Positions 45,624-55,472 of a stretch of DNA of 64,000 nt are shown in pieces. The translations under genes were made by a program, and so were the position numbers. Positions within the stretch are counted from its first letter, which is position 1. Every line of letters begins with the position of its first letter. The notes beneath the pieces were generated by a model that saw only the letters and a program-made list of their open reading frames with translations, was not told the origin of the DNA and ran no database searches. Location of the stretch: the NCBI GenBank assembly GCA_030539295.1, contig JAUNSJ010000018.1:1-64000 (forward strand), given 5' to 3'. This DNA comes from Planctomycetia bacterium. Its GTDB lineage: Bacteria; Planctomycetota; Planctomycetia; Pirellulales; Thermoguttaceae.

Positions 45624-46220
45624 ATGGCGCAACAGGACAACGAGCGAGAGCTGAATCCGGAATCCGGGTCAGGCGGAAAGAATAGGGTCAAGGATAGGGC
45701 AAGTGCCTTGTTCCTTCAGCATATTCATTACGTCGAGGCGGTTGCCTTTCGCGTCGCTCCGATTGCCGTGGTGCAAGATGACATTGTTCATGACGCCTTT
45801 GTCGATTTTATAGAAAAGGCGGAGCAGTGGGACCTGGAGAAAGACGTTCGCCCCCTGCTGCGCGGAATTGCTGAGAATATTGGTAAACAATACTGGCGCG
45901 ACCATTTAAAGAATGAACCGGAGAAGATACGCCGGATTTTTGAATATGGTTTGGTACCAGTAGCGAACGAGGGTCAGGAAGAACGGGTCAGTAATCTGGA
46001 CGACCAGATCGAAGCGTTGCGCGTTTGTATGAAGAAACTTTCGCCGACCTGTCAGCTCCTCCTGCATCTGTATTACGTTTTAGGGAAATCGTACCGGGAA
46101 ATTTCGGAAGAGACCGGTAAAAGTGAAGGGACCCTGCAAAAGGCGTGCAGTCGTCTTCGAGATAACCTGTTCGAATGTATTGAGCGGATTCTGGCCGCGG
46201 AGGTGAGGAAACTGTGGTAA
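45624..46220 (+). CDS. ECF-type RNA polymerase sigma factor (Rhodopirellula/Verrucomicrobium type)
   Basis: The 198 residues contain sigma region 2 (DDIVHDAFVDFIEKA, then RGIAENIGKQYWRD) and region 4 (LSPTCQLLLHLYYVLGKSYREISEETGKSEGTLQKACSRLRDNL). The layout fits the small ECF factors typical of planctomycetes and verrucomicrobia. Its stop overlaps the following FecR-LamG gene, which is the usual anti-sigma-like partner in this group. The preceding 261-bp gap (45363-45623) is AT-rich; I see no clear promoter match in it. Confidence 0.88.
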   Translation: MAQQDNERELNPESGSGGKNRVKDRASALFLQHIHYVEAVAFRVAPIAVVQDDIVHDAFVDFIEKAEQWDLEKDVRPLLRGIAENIGKQYWRDHLKNEPEKIRRIFEYGLVPVANEGQEERVSNLDDQIEALRVCMKKLSPTCQLLLHLYYVLGKSYREISEETGKSEGTLQKACSRLRDNLFECIERILAAEVRKLW

Positions 46221-47899
46221 ACGAGTCACTCATCTTAGTCGAACGATTTCTGCGTGGCGAGCTTACGGACGCGGAATCGGATACACTCCTGGCCTTACTG
46301 GAGAAGGACGAGCAGACGCGGCAGTTCCTGCGCCGTAATCTTGCCGTTGACTTTCTCCTGTATAAAAATGCGAAGAATCTGACCAGTCAGCAGAAACAGG
46401 CCGATGAAGAACCCGGCTGGGATGAACTCGTGCGCCTGCAAAACGCGGAACGTCCCATACCCGTTATCGTCGCCGAATACAGGGCCAAGCAGGCGGAAGA
46501 GCGAAGACAGAATCGTCTTACACGCCGCGCACTCCGGTTCGCCAAAAAATGCGTCTGGCCTGACCGATGGGACTGGGAGGAATCGATCGCTCCGGTTGTT
46601 ACCCTGCTGGTCACGCTGACCTTGGGCGTTATGGGCCTGGTTTTTCTGCTGGGACATAGCGACTCTATCCCGATTACCACCATGGCCCGGGTCAACGAAA
46701 CCATCGACGCCGTTTGGGAAGAAGGAGCCACGGCCTATCAGCGGGGACAACTGATCGATGAAAGTTTTTTCCAACTCAAAAGTGGAACCATTCAGCTTGA
46801 AATGAATAATGGCGTTACGGTCATTTTAGAAGGACCGGCGGAGTTGACGGTCAACAACCCGCTCAGTGTGTTTTGCAAGTCGGGCAAAATAAGCGCGAAC
46901 GTTTCGGCCAGAGGCAAAGGCTTTGCGATTGATACGCCCTACGGCAAGGTCATTGACCTGGGCACGGAGTTTTTCCTCGACGTCTCGAAAATGGACTCAC
47001 AAGTTCAGGTCGTTAAAGGAAAAGTGCATTATCTGACGCCGGAGCATGAACTCATTGCCTTACATAAGAACGATGTATTAAAATATAACCTGGAAGATAA
47101 GGTACAGCGGCCCACGGCGCCGGTGCGGGGCTATATAAGTCGCGAACGGTTTGAAACGCGAGTCCGGGAACAGGCAGTAGAACAGTTAGCTGTGCGTTCG
47201 GATACGCTGACCGAGATCCGCACGATGCCGGAACTACTGCTCCATTTCGATATGAACGACCGACGCGTTCGCAATATTCGCAATGAATCCGAGATTGCCG
47301 GTGACTTGCAGCCGTCACGCATACGTGGCAAGCGGACCGAAGGCGCCTTATTCGATACGTATGCCGTTTCATTTCAGGAGAAGCGGGACGGACTTACCCT
47401 CCACGTTCCAGACTCTTTTGACTCGCTCACAATCGAGGCGGTCGTTCAGGTCAATTTACAGGAAAAAAGAACCCATGTGCTCTGTTCCTGTAATGATTTG
47501 GTCGATCAGCCGGGAACTTTTTTGTGGCAGTTTACCCGTGAAGGGGCTTTGCAATTGCAATACACGCCAGCGACGGGCGATGGTTTGCTCAACTACACGA
47601 CCGTACCGTGCCTGACGAAAGAAATGAATGGTACCTGGGTGCATTTGCGAATCGTTATGGACGCGGAAAAGCAGAGAATTGTGCAATTTGTTAATGGTCG
47701 ACCGGTACGTGAGGCAACTTCCTATAAAGTCTGGTCGACCTGGCGTGAGGAGACGAAGCCGGTCGTCGGCGATTTCGTTATAGGAAACTATTGCGGACGC
47801 GTGCAATCGGGTGCGAACCGAACGCTCAGTTTTCCCCTCTCGGAATTTCGCCTGTACAACAAGGCGATCTATCCGGAGAAGACCGAACTTAACGAGTGA
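46214..47899 (+). CDS. FecR-domain transmembrane protein with LamG/concanavalin-like domain
   Basis: The 561 residues have a cytoplasmic N-terminus (LVERFLRGELTDAESDTLLALLE) and a transmembrane helix near 135-155 (TLLVTLTLGVMGLVFLLG). A FecR domain follows (FQLKSGTIQLEMNNGVTVILEGPAEL, then AIDTPYGKVIDLGTEFFLDV). A LamG-like domain lies at about 380-555. This is the common planctomycete partner of ECF sigma factors and may sense surface ligands and restrain the sigma factor. The GTG at 46214 follows GAGGTGAGG and overlaps the sigma stop. Confidence 0.85.
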   Translation: MVNESLILVERFLRGELTDAESDTLLALLEKDEQTRQFLRRNLAVDFLLYKNAKNLTSQQKQADEEPGWDELVRLQNAERPIPVIVAEYRAKQAEERRQNRLTRRALRFAKKCVWPDRWDWEESIAPVVTLLVTLTLGVMGLVFLLGHSDSIPITTMARVNETIDAVWEEGATAYQRGQLIDESFFQLKSGTIQLEMNNGVTVILEGPAELTVNNPLSVFCKSGKISANVSARGKGFAIDTPYGKVIDLGTEFFLDVSKMDSQVQVVKGKVHYLTPEHELIALHKNDVLKYNLEDKVQRPTAPVRGYISRERFETRVREQAVEQLAVRSDTLTEIRTMPELLLHFDMNDRRVRNIRNESEIAGDLQPSRIRGKRTEGALFDTYAVSFQEKRDGLTLHVPDSFDSLTIEAVVQVNLQEKRTHVLCSCNDLVDQPGTFLWQFTREGALQLQYTPATGDGLLNYTTVPCLTKEMNGTWVHLRIVMDAEKQRIVQFVNGRPVREATSYKVWSTWREETKPVVGDFVIGNYCGRVQSGANRTLSFPLSEFRLYNKAIYPEKTELNE

Positions 47900-47958
47900 G
47901 TTTTTGTGTGAACAGTTGTTTAAACTAACCCAAAAGGGCAAATAAGAAAGGACGAAAG

Positions 47959-49044
47959 ATGAGAGACAGAATCAGGAAAATAGTGGGTTTTACCTTGGTG
48001 GAACTCTTGGTTGTGATTGCAATCATAGGAATTTTGATTGCACTACTGCTGCCGGCAGTTCAGGCGGCGCGAGAAGCGGCCCGACGCATGCAGTGCACGA
48101 ACAACCTCAAGCAGATTGGCTTAGCCGTGCACAATTTTCACGATAGCCGCGGTGGTTTGCCTCCTTTACACTTAGTGACTTATCGAATGACTTTTTTTGG
48201 GTTGATTTATCCGTACATTGAGCAACCGTCGTTGTATGACGTTCTCATGAATACGTCCAGTATCGGATTAACTCCAGAGCTTTACGGAATAGCTGCGTCT
48301 CGCACAGGGAAACAATGGTGGGATCCCAAACTTACCGATGAGCAGCGGAAAGGGTTCGGGTCGGTGAGCGCCTACGTCTGTCCCTCCCGCGCACGAATGT
48401 TTCCAGCCTACGCCAACGAGGCGGCATTTGACGACGTGAAAGGCCCACAGACAGATTACGCAATGGCCATGTCAGCAACAGACATTTCTGATACAAGTAC
48501 GGAGCAGTGGTACCGGTTTGGGAAAATAGGTATGGCAAAGGATATTTCGCAAGACAAGGCTACTTTTGGCGGAGCCAGTCCGTTCAGAACAGCTGTGACA
48601 AATTGGGGGCAAGTAACACCCAATGTACAATATAATTTTACCACGTGGCGATCTCGCGACACGATGGCCTGGTGGCAGGATGGAACCAGTAACCAGATCT
48701 GTATAGGCGAAAAACATTTCTCGCGTATTTACCCGGTAGGTAACGTCGCTGGCGGCGGTAAAGGCGATGGTTCCTATCTGTATGTCCATAGCACGGGCCC
48801 AGTCGTCGGGAATGTCGCCCGATGTGTCCACGATGCTGATTACCAGTGTTTTTATCTCGGACGCGGCATTACCGACGAAGGTCCGGACGGCAAAACACCT
48901 TACCGCTGGTTCGGTTCCGCTCACGCCGGAATTATCAACTTCCTCTACGGCGATGGTTCCGTTCATGCCGTCAGTGTTACGACATCGCCGGAATTGGTTG
49001 CCCGGCAGATTCATGTTTGTGACGGAGAAGTTACTACACTATGA
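47959..49044 (+). CDS. DUF1559 pseudopilin-like protein, third copy
   Basis: The 361 residues start with a short leader ([10 protein letters not shown]), then [46 protein letters not shown], a central secreted part and a late [11 protein letters not shown]. The leader is only 10 residues, against about 28 for the copy at 12638 and about 40-50 predicted for the copy at 3263. A ribosome site AAGGA precedes the ATG. It sits in the sigma/FecR cluster 59 bp downstream of the LamG gene, and again a small lipoprotein gene follows it. Confidence 0.92.
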   Translation: MRDRIRKIVGFTLVELLVVIAIIGILIALLLPAVQAAREAARRMQCTNNLKQIGLAVHNFHDSRGGLPPLHLVTYRMTFFGLIYPYIEQPSLYDVLMNTSSIGLTPELYGIAASRTGKQWWDPKLTDEQRKGFGSVSAYVCPSRARMFPAYANEAAFDDVKGPQTDYAMAMSATDISDTSTEQWYRFGKIGMAKDISQDKATFGGASPFRTAVTNWGQVTPNVQYNFTTWRSRDTMAWWQDGTSNQICIGEKHFSRIYPVGNVAGGGKGDGSYLYVHSTGPVVGNVARCVHDADYQCFYLGRGITDEGPDGKTPYRWFGSAHAGIINFLYGDGSVHAVSVTTSPELVARQIHVCDGEVTTL

Positions 49045-49063
49045 TTATGTAAAGGAAGAAAGT

Positions 49064-49513
49064 ATGTTTAAACAAACGGCAATATTTTTTTTGGTTCTAT
49101 TCACAGTCTGCTTAGGGTGCAGTCAGAACGTTAAAGTTAACGGAAAAGTAACTTTTGCGGACGATGATTCGCCCTTGACTTGTGGAAGTATAGTTTTCGA
49201 CGACGGTAAAGTGTCGAGTAAAGCGCAACTTAACGAAGATGGAACTTACAAACTTGGTTTTGAAAAAGAAGGTAATGGAATTCCCAAAGGAGAGTATGAC
49301 GTTTACATTATAGGTGCCATGGATAAAATACCGATCCGTGTGACGGCCGAAAAAAATATGTTATCAAACCTGCCAGAAGATGAAGAGGGAATGGATAGTT
49401 TTAAAATGATACCGCTTATTGCGGAGAAATATCAATCGGGGAAGACTTCGGGCTTGCATGTAACGATCGACGGTAGCTCACAACAGTTTGATTTTACTGT
49501 TGAAAGACCGTAA
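49064..49513 (+). CDS. Small lipoprotein, third copy of cassette partner
   Basis: The 149-residue protein has a lipoprotein signal ending VCLGC (residues 15-19) and a beta-sandwich start (VKVNGKVTFADDDSPLTCGSIVF, split here by the domain). The rest is acidic with GEYDVYI. The start at 49064 follows AAGGAAG with good spacing. It lies 19 bp after the DUF1559 gene. It shares position and overall layout with 2714-3178 and 12166-12606, though sequence identity looks low. A run of eight T occurs in the signal peptide coding part (49085-49092). Confidence 0.8.
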   Translation: MFKQTAIFFLVLFTVCLGCSQNVKVNGKVTFADDDSPLTCGSIVFDDGKVSSKAQLNEDGTYKLGFEKEGNGIPKGEYDVYIIGAMDKIPIRVTAEKNMLSNLPEDEEGMDSFKMIPLIAEKYQSGKTSGLHVTIDGSSQQFDFTVERP

Positions 49514-49613
49514 CCGAAGACGCGGAAAATCTGTAGTCTTGATTTTTATCGCGGGTGTAACGCGTTCGCACCCGCATCTTTGTTATACAATTTCGCACGC
49601 CGAGAGGGACATT

Positions 49614-52600
49614 ATGCGAATTATATTATTTCTTACCATGTTTTTTACAGCGATACTTCCCGCTTTGGGTCAAGAGGAGTATCAACCAACAGCCGTTGTC
49701 TATTGTTCCGGTGAGCATTTTTCCTACAAGGAAAAGAGCTTTGCGAAATCTGATAACGCATATTGCACGAATAACGTAATAGACGGCAATCCAGACACCT
49801 ACGGTTGTATTCTGGACGATACACCGACCGGGAACGACGCAAAAACCTATCCGCCGCGAGGAAAGGCTCCGGTAACAGGGTACGTTATTTTTGATTTCGG
49901 AGAAACGCGAACATTGTACGGCTTAAAGTTGATGGCACCGAAAAAGAATCGATACGTTCCAAAAACTGTGGATGTTGTACTGCTGGAGGAAACGTGTGAT
50001 TCGAGCCTGTTCTCGCAATATAACGCTCTTGTCGCGGATTCCAGAGCTCATACGGTTGTGTGCAATGCAGACTTTCCTTACTTCTGCGATGGAGAGACAA
50101 GTACAATGGTGTTTGAACCGACTTCAGCACGCTATTTGGTACTTAAAGTTCATTCAGCCTGGGATTCAGGTCGCGATCGTTTTTTCGTTTATCAATTCGC
50201 TGAAATTTTTGGGCTTGGGACATCCGAACCCCCTGATACTATCGACATAAACAGTATTATTGTCCATAACGAAACGTTGGGCGACGCATTAGCGGAACTA
50301 AAGCAAACAAATCAGGAAGTTTCACGCAGAAACATCGACCCATGCACACCGTCGCGTTTGCGACAGGAATGGATTCGGCAGGACTGCAATGGTAAATCTG
50401 CAAATTGTTTTGTATCTGATTCAGATAATGAAATTGAAAAGCAATTGTTTGGCAACGTTTTAGAAGAATTAAAAGAATATGGTCTCCCGACGTCTGGCTT
50501 TGAAGCTCAGGCTAAGATTCTTGTGAATGAAAATGTTGTGGGGCGAGACACAAGGTGGGCCAGTCTTTACTGGGCCATGTGTAAGATGAGAAGAATAGAA
50601 CGTCTTAAACATATTTCTGATTTTAACCAATATTTTGTTTACGCCAAGCATTATGTAATAGGAGGTCGAATCGGAGCGCTTCAAATGACGGCCGATCTGA
50701 CCGATACCGAAATAGAAAATCACGGTCCGGACTGGCGCGTTGGTTCAGAGCTTATGCTGCTGTCAATTTCTTCTGACGGAGCGATCTCGCAGGAAGTCTT
50801 ACTGCAAGCGGATAAAGGCATTATACGCGACCCATCCGTTTCGTTCGACGGTGATAAAATTGCTTTTGCCATGAAAACCGATGAGCATGACGATTATCAT
50901 CTCTATGTTATGGACGTGGCGACGCGACAATATGAACAGATTACATTTGGCACCGCAACTGCGGATTACGAACCTTGTTTTTTGCAATCGGGCGATTTGA
51001 TTTTCAGTTCGACTCGCTGTGACCAGAGCGCCCCTTGCTGGTGGAGTAACGTTTCCAATTTGTATACCTGTGACGTCAAAGGACGCTTCCTGCGCCGTCT
51101 CGGTTTCGATACGTCTCATGTTTTTTCGCCTCAGGTACTTGATAACGGTCAGGTCGTCTTTTGCCGCTGGGAGTACAATGACCGCGGTCCTATTTTCAAC
51201 CAGCCTCTCATGGTCATGAACCCGGACGGAACCACACAAACGGAATATTATGGGAATAATTCATGGTCCCCAACCTCGATTATTCACGCGCGTGGCGTAC
51301 CCGGCACATCAAAAATAATCGCGATAGAATCGGGGCATCACAGCGATCAGGCTGGTAAAATGATTCTCATCGACAGGACGCAGGGCACACAGGCTGGCAA
51401 AGGTCTTCAGTATGCCGCGCCGACCCGGCCTTACGTTTGGGAAATTGACGATCGGTCCGGTTGCCATGGCGAATTATATCAATATCCTTACTCACTCGAT
51501 GAAGACAATTATCTTGTTTCTTATCTACCGGAAGGAAACCCGGACGTCAACGACGGCGGCCGTGGCATGCGGTACGATATCCCCTTTGGCATCTACTGGA
51601 TGGATAGTGAGGGACGTCGCGAACTTCTGGTTTATGATCCCACGATTTCTTCAGGGCAAATTGTTCCACTGGCACAACGTGAAAAAGCGATTGTAAAATC
51701 ATCAACCCTTGACCTGGATAAGGAGGATGGTACTTTTTTTGTGCAAAATGTTTATCTTGGGCCAGGTCTGGAAGGGGTACCTAAAGGGACAGTTAAAAAG
51801 TTGCGCGTCGTTGCCTTGGAATTCCGCGCAATGGGAACTTGTATTGGCTATAATAAATACTATGGTCCGGTTACAACGCCGGTTTCCGTCTTTAACGGCA
51901 GTTGGGACGTGAAGCATGTACTTGGTACCGTCGACGTCGAGGATGACGGCAGCGCCTATTTTAAGGTACCTGCCCGTACGCCCGTCTATTTTCAAATGCT
52001 GGATGAAAAGGGGTATGTTGTCCAGACAATGCGAAGTTGGGCCATGGTTCTCCCCGGAGAAAATTTCGGCTGCGTTGGGTGCCACGAAGACAAAAATACA
52101 AATTATTTTACTCCTGATCAGAAGCTTTCGATCGCTGCTGCCAAGCCGGCTCAAGATTTGGTTCCCTTCTATCGCGATGGAGAGGAACCGATACCGGAAC
52201 GACTGTCAAACATGACAGAATCGGAGCGCAAGGCGTGGAAGTATCTTTCAGTCAACGCCCCACAAGGCACGGACCGGCCCCGCGGCTTTTCTTATCTGCG
52301 CGAAATACAGCCCATTCTTGATCAACACTGTGTTTGCTGCCACGATGGTCGCACAACGATGAAAGATAATACAATCCCCATGTCTTTGCTCGGGAATGCC
52401 CGTACCTACTCCCGCCACGATGTTTGGAAATCGGAATATACTATTCCATCCTACACAAATAAGCAGTATCTGCATTGTCAGGGAGGCGGCGGTATGAACC
52501 CCGGTCGTGACTTTGCGGAATCCTATTTGAATCTGACGCATCTGGGAAAAGACAGCAATTTGGTCGATGCCTTTCTGGCAACATCGGACCCCGTTATGCT

Positions 52601-53513
52601 CCAACCCCGCTCCTACGGTTCCTCGCGAAGCAAGCTTATGCAATTCCTGGAGCCCGACCATTACGACGTTAAACTTTCGCAAAATGAGAAAGACATTATT
52701 GCCTGCTGGATTGATTTGTGCGTGCCCTTCTGTGGTTCTTATATGGAGGCGAACCATTGGGACAGGATTACGGGCGTCATCATGAGTAAACACACAACCG
52801 AACTGCGCGGCGTCTACCTGTACCATGAGCAGAAGCGACTTAAGCACGCGGAAATTGAAGTGGCTCATCTCGAAAAATACAAGGAGTATCTTAAGACGGG
52901 TCGCGAGTTCGAAATTGGTGAGTTTCCCGTCTTTACATTCGGCGGCGTCGATAAGGAAGACGCCTTTATCGCCGCGACACACGAGCAGGCGAACCAGGCA
53001 CCCATCTTTGGCGCAGGCGAAGCAACCGACGCACGCGGCGGAAGTAATATTACCGGTAACGCGAGAAGAAATCTTGCACTCAATCCTCAGGCAACTACCT
53101 TCTCCGTCACTTCGTATCCACACGCAACGTCAAACAGTCACTGGAAATATTGGGACACGACTTCACCGCGACTGACAATCGACGGAAAACGGGAATCGTC
53201 AGACAACGCATGGCGACCGAATCGGCGAACCGACCTCTGGTTGAAAGTTGAGTTTGGCCGATCTGTGTCGGTCGATGAAGTCGTCCTGACTTTAAAATTG
53301 ACTGAAGAGCAAAAGAAGACGTGGAGTAAGGCTGTCATTCGTTTTTCGGACGAGAGCGAAATTCCCATTGAGCTTGCCTGTACGACCGAGCCGCAGCATT
53401 TTCCATTTACGGCAAAAGCCACAACGTCGGTTACCATCACCAACCTGCAAGAGGATTCACCGCTTTCCGATAACGGTGTAGTGGAACTTGAAGTCTGGGG
53501 GCAGGACCAGTAA
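49614..53513 (+). CDS. Secreted PD40/hydrazine-synthase-alpha-like c-type cytochrome with discoidin-like ends
   Basis: The 1299 residues begin with a Sec signal (MRIILFLTMFFTAILPALG). A discoidin/F5-8C-like domain follows (about 20-210). Next comes a helical linker, then a TolB/PD40-like propeller (about 390-720) and a region with two heme-c sites, C820-x-x-C-H and C906-x-x-C-H. A second discoidin-like domain lies at about 1180-1295. The middle resembles the alpha subunit of hydrazine synthase, a family spread in planctomycetes that do not perform anammox. The real reaction is unknown. The ATG at 49614 has GAGAGGGA upstream. It ends the sigma-FecR-DUF1559-lipoprotein cluster, so it is the likely secreted cargo. 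Confidence 0.8.
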   Translation: MRIILFLTMFFTAILPALGQEEYQPTAVVYCSGEHFSYKEKSFAKSDNAYCTNNVIDGNPDTYGCILDDTPTGNDAKTYPPRGKAPVTGYVIFDFGETRTLYGLKLMAPKKNRYVPKTVDVVLLEETCDSSLFSQYNALVADSRAHTVVCNADFPYFCDGETSTMVFEPTSARYLVLKVHSAWDSGRDRFFVYQFAEIFGLGTSEPPDTIDINSIIVHNETLGDALAELKQTNQEVSRRNIDPCTPSRLRQEWIRQDCNGKSANCFVSDSDNEIEKQLFGNVLEELKEYGLPTSGFEAQAKILVNENVVGRDTRWASLYWAMCKMRRIERLKHISDFNQYFVYAKHYVIGGRIGALQMTADLTDTEIENHGPDWRVGSELMLLSISSDGAISQEVLLQADKGIIRDPSVSFDGDKIAFAMKTDEHDDYHLYVMDVATRQYEQITFGTATADYEPCFLQSGDLIFSSTRCDQSAPCWWSNVSNLYTCDVKGRFLRRLGFDTSHVFSPQVLDNGQVVFCRWEYNDRGPIFNQPLMVMNPDGTTQTEYYGNNSWSPTSIIHARGVPGTSKIIAIESGHHSDQAGKMILIDRTQGTQAGKGLQYAAPTRPYVWEIDDRSGCHGELYQYPYSLDEDNYLVSYLPEGNPDVNDGGRGMRYDIPFGIYWMDSEGRRELLVYDPTISSGQIVPLAQREKAIVKSSTLDLDKEDGTFFVQNVYLGPGLEGVPKGTVKKLRVVALEFRAMGTCIGYNKYYGPVTTPVSVFNGSWDVKHVLGTVDVEDDGSAYFKVPARTPVYFQMLDEKGYVVQTMRSWAMVLPGENFGCVGCHEDKNTNYFTPDQKLSIAAAKPAQDLVPFYRDGEEPIPERLSNMTESERKAWKYLSVNAPQGTDRPRGFSYLREIQPILDQHCVCCHDGRTTMKDNTIPMSLLGNARTYSRHDVWKSEYTIPSYTNKQYLHCQGGGGMNPGRDFAESYLNLTHLGKDSNLVDAFLATSDPVMLQPRSYGSSRSKLMQFLEPDHYDVKLSQNEKDIIACWIDLCVPFCGSYMEANHWDRITGVIMSKHTTELRGVYLYHEQKRLKHAEIEVAHLEKYKEYLKTGREFEIGEFPVFTFGGVDKEDAFIAATHEQANQAPIFGAGEATDARGGSNITGNARRNLALNPQATTFSVTSYPHATSNSHWKYWDTTSPRLTIDGKRESSDNAWRPNRRTDLWLKVEFGRSVSVDEVVLTLKLTEEQKKTWSKAVIRFSDESEIPIELACTTEPQHFPFTAKATTSVTITNLQEDSPLSDNGVVELEVWGQDQ

Positions 53514-53518
53514 CGGCG

Positions 53519-54412
53519 TTACCGGCTCTTTCCCGCGTGGCAGGTAGAAGAGGCCTGTTCAATGGCGATGCTTACTCCGCGTTTGGCGTCGAATTCGCAA
53601 ATTCCCGAATGGAAGTGCGTGCGAATTGCGTCGCCGAATTCGGATTTTAGCTGGTTCACAAAGAGGTCATGAAGTCGGGACAGTCGCTCCGCGGCAACGT
53701 CTGTGGGGCACGCCGGCATGAGAATCACGAACTCATCGCCGCCATATCGGGCAACGAGGTCGTGGTTACGGAAGCAGGCGGACAGAACCGAGCCGGCCAG
53801 CGTGAGGACCTGGTCACCGGTCGCGTAGCCCAACGTATCGTTAATGGTTTTAAACTTTACCAGATCGGCGAAGATAAGTGACCCTTTGCGAAAATTGCGA
53901 TTTCTTTGCCGCTTGAGACTGGCTTCGTATTCCTCCAGACCATTTCGGTTCGGCAGGCCGGTGAGCGAATCGAAATAGGCTTTGCGCTCGGTCGGGCTAA
54001 AGGGGCCGTGGGAGTCGGGCCAGAGCTTTGTGGTCGTAGACCTGCGTGAAACCGGGAGGACTCTTTCAGCAGGTCGCGCTGTATACAGAAAAAGCTTTTT
54101 TCCAGAGACCTGCTCGCTAAGAGATAAAACAGCTTCCCCGGGGTTATCCGGAAGAAGAAGGCCCGCACATGCTTTTCCGAAGGGATCGTGGGCCAGAGAA
54201 CATCTTGATAATACCTGCTGGAGATAGTTCTTCAGCTGCTGGTCGGAATACGCAATAAAATAATTTTGAAACGCGTTATTACACGCGACAACGGTCCCGC
54301 CGTCGGCCAGGACCGCCATGGGCGCGGGACCAAGGTCAAGGAATTTTTGCAGGGAAGCCGCCGGGACAGAAGAACAGTCGTCGAGTGCGTTGTTCTCTGT
54401 CGGTCGCGTCAT
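53519..54412 (-). CDS. PAS-GGDEF diguanylate cyclase
   Basis: The 297 residues have an N-terminal PAS-like domain (about 20-125) and a GGDEF domain (about 145-290) with the intact active motif RYGGDEF. An inhibitory-site-like RNHD lies before it. It should make cyclic di-GMP. The start overlaps the stop of floA (ATGA), so synthesis is coupled to the membrane-scaffold protein. No EAL domain is present. The coupling to floA suggests a membrane-domain or envelope-linked signal. Confidence 0.88.
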   Translation of the reverse strand: MTRPTENNALDDCSSVPAASLQKFLDLGPAPMAVLADGGTVVACNNAFQNYFIAYSDQQLKNYLQQVLSRCSLAHDPFGKACAGLLLPDNPGEAVLSLSEQVSGKKLFLYTARPAERVLPVSRRSTTTKLWPDSHGPFSPTERKAYFDSLTGLPNRNGLEEYEASLKRQRNRNFRKGSLIFADLVKFKTINDTLGYATGDQVLTLAGSVLSACFRNHDLVARYGGDEFVILMPACPTDVAAERLSRLHDLFVNQLKSEFGDAIRTHFHSGICEFDAKRGVSIAIEQASSTCHAGKSR

Positions 54413-55386
54413 GCGAATCGCCCTTTGCGAAACGCGTCGGACATGGCCTTGGGGACTTTAGCTTCCGCTTCAACGACATGGGCACGATTTTCGGCAACGT
54501 TGGCCTTCATTTCCTGCTCAATTGCCAAGGCAAGAGCACGGCGCTCTTCCGCTTTGGCCTGGGCCACACGCGTATCGGCACTAGCCTGATCCGCTTGAAG
54601 TCGGGCACCAATATTTTCGCCTACGTCAATATCGGCAATATCAATGGAAACAATTTGAAACGCGGTCTGTGCGTCGAGCCCTCGTTCAAGAACCTTACGC
54701 GATATACTGTCGGGATTCTCCATGACTTCGAAGTGCGTATTGGCACTCCCGATAGCGGTAATAATCCCTTCACCAACGCGAGCGATAATGGTATCTTCCG
54801 TGGCTCCACCGATAAGCTGGTCGAGGTTGGTGCGAACAGTAACCTGGGCACGAACTTTAAGCTCAACTCCATTTTTGGCAATAGCGCTTAACGTGGTTTT
54901 GGTTCCCTTGCGCGGGTCGGGACAGACGATAACCTTCGGATTGACACTGGTACGAACCGCTTCCAGAACGTCGCGTCCCGCAAGGTCGATAGCGGCGCCT
55001 TGATCGAAGTTGAGATTCAGGCCTGCCCTGTGCGCGGCAATCAGAGCACGAATCAGATTCGGGATATTGCCACCGGCCAGATAATGGGCCTCCAGCCGAC
55101 GTGTTGTGATTCCGGACTTGCCGGAAATGGCCAGTCCTGCCTGTTTCAGCATGATCTTGGCCTGGACTATGAGACGGGCATTGACTTTGCGAAGACTCAT
55201 TCCGAGCAGACTCAATAAGCTGACCTGTGCCCCGGACATATAGCCCTGAAACCAGAGCTTGCCATAAGCAAAGAAAAGGAGAGCAATTCCACCCAGAAAG
55301 AGCAGACCCAAAATGAGGCCTACAAGCTGCAAGGAAGACGAAGTATCCATTTGGGCAAATAAAACGTCGAGTGCTAAAAGGTCCAT
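54409..55386 (-). CDS. floA: Flotillin-like protein FloA
   Basis: The 325 residues have one N-terminal membrane segment ([20 protein letters not shown]) and the UPF0365/FloA core ([37 protein letters not shown], then [11 protein letters not shown]). A helical, Ala/Glu-rich tail follows. FloA-type proteins organise functional membrane microdomains. AGGAG lies seven bases before the ATG at 55386. An in-frame ATG 12 codons later is less likely. Confidence 0.92.
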   Translation of the reverse strand: MDLLALDVLFAQMDTSSSLQLVGLILGLLFLGGIALLFFAYGKLWFQGYMSGAQVSLLSLLGMSLRKVNARLIVQAKIMLKQAGLAISGKSGITTRRLEAHYLAGGNIPNLIRALIAAHRAGLNLNFDQGAAIDLAGRDVLEAVRTSVNPKVIVCPDPRKGTKTTLSAIAKNGVELKVRAQVTVRTNLDQLIGGATEDTIIARVGEGIITAIGSANTHFEVMENPDSISRKVLERGLDAQTAFQIVSIDIADIDVGENIGARLQADQASADTRVAQAKAEERRALALAIEQEMKANVAENRAHVVEAEAKVPKAMSDAFRKGRFA

Positions 55387-55472
55387 GGCAAGTCTCCTGT
55401 TATGTTGTTTGTAAGGACAAACGGGAAACGACTCCGGGCCGTCCCGGAGCCGCTCCTGTAAGGGCGTTCACG

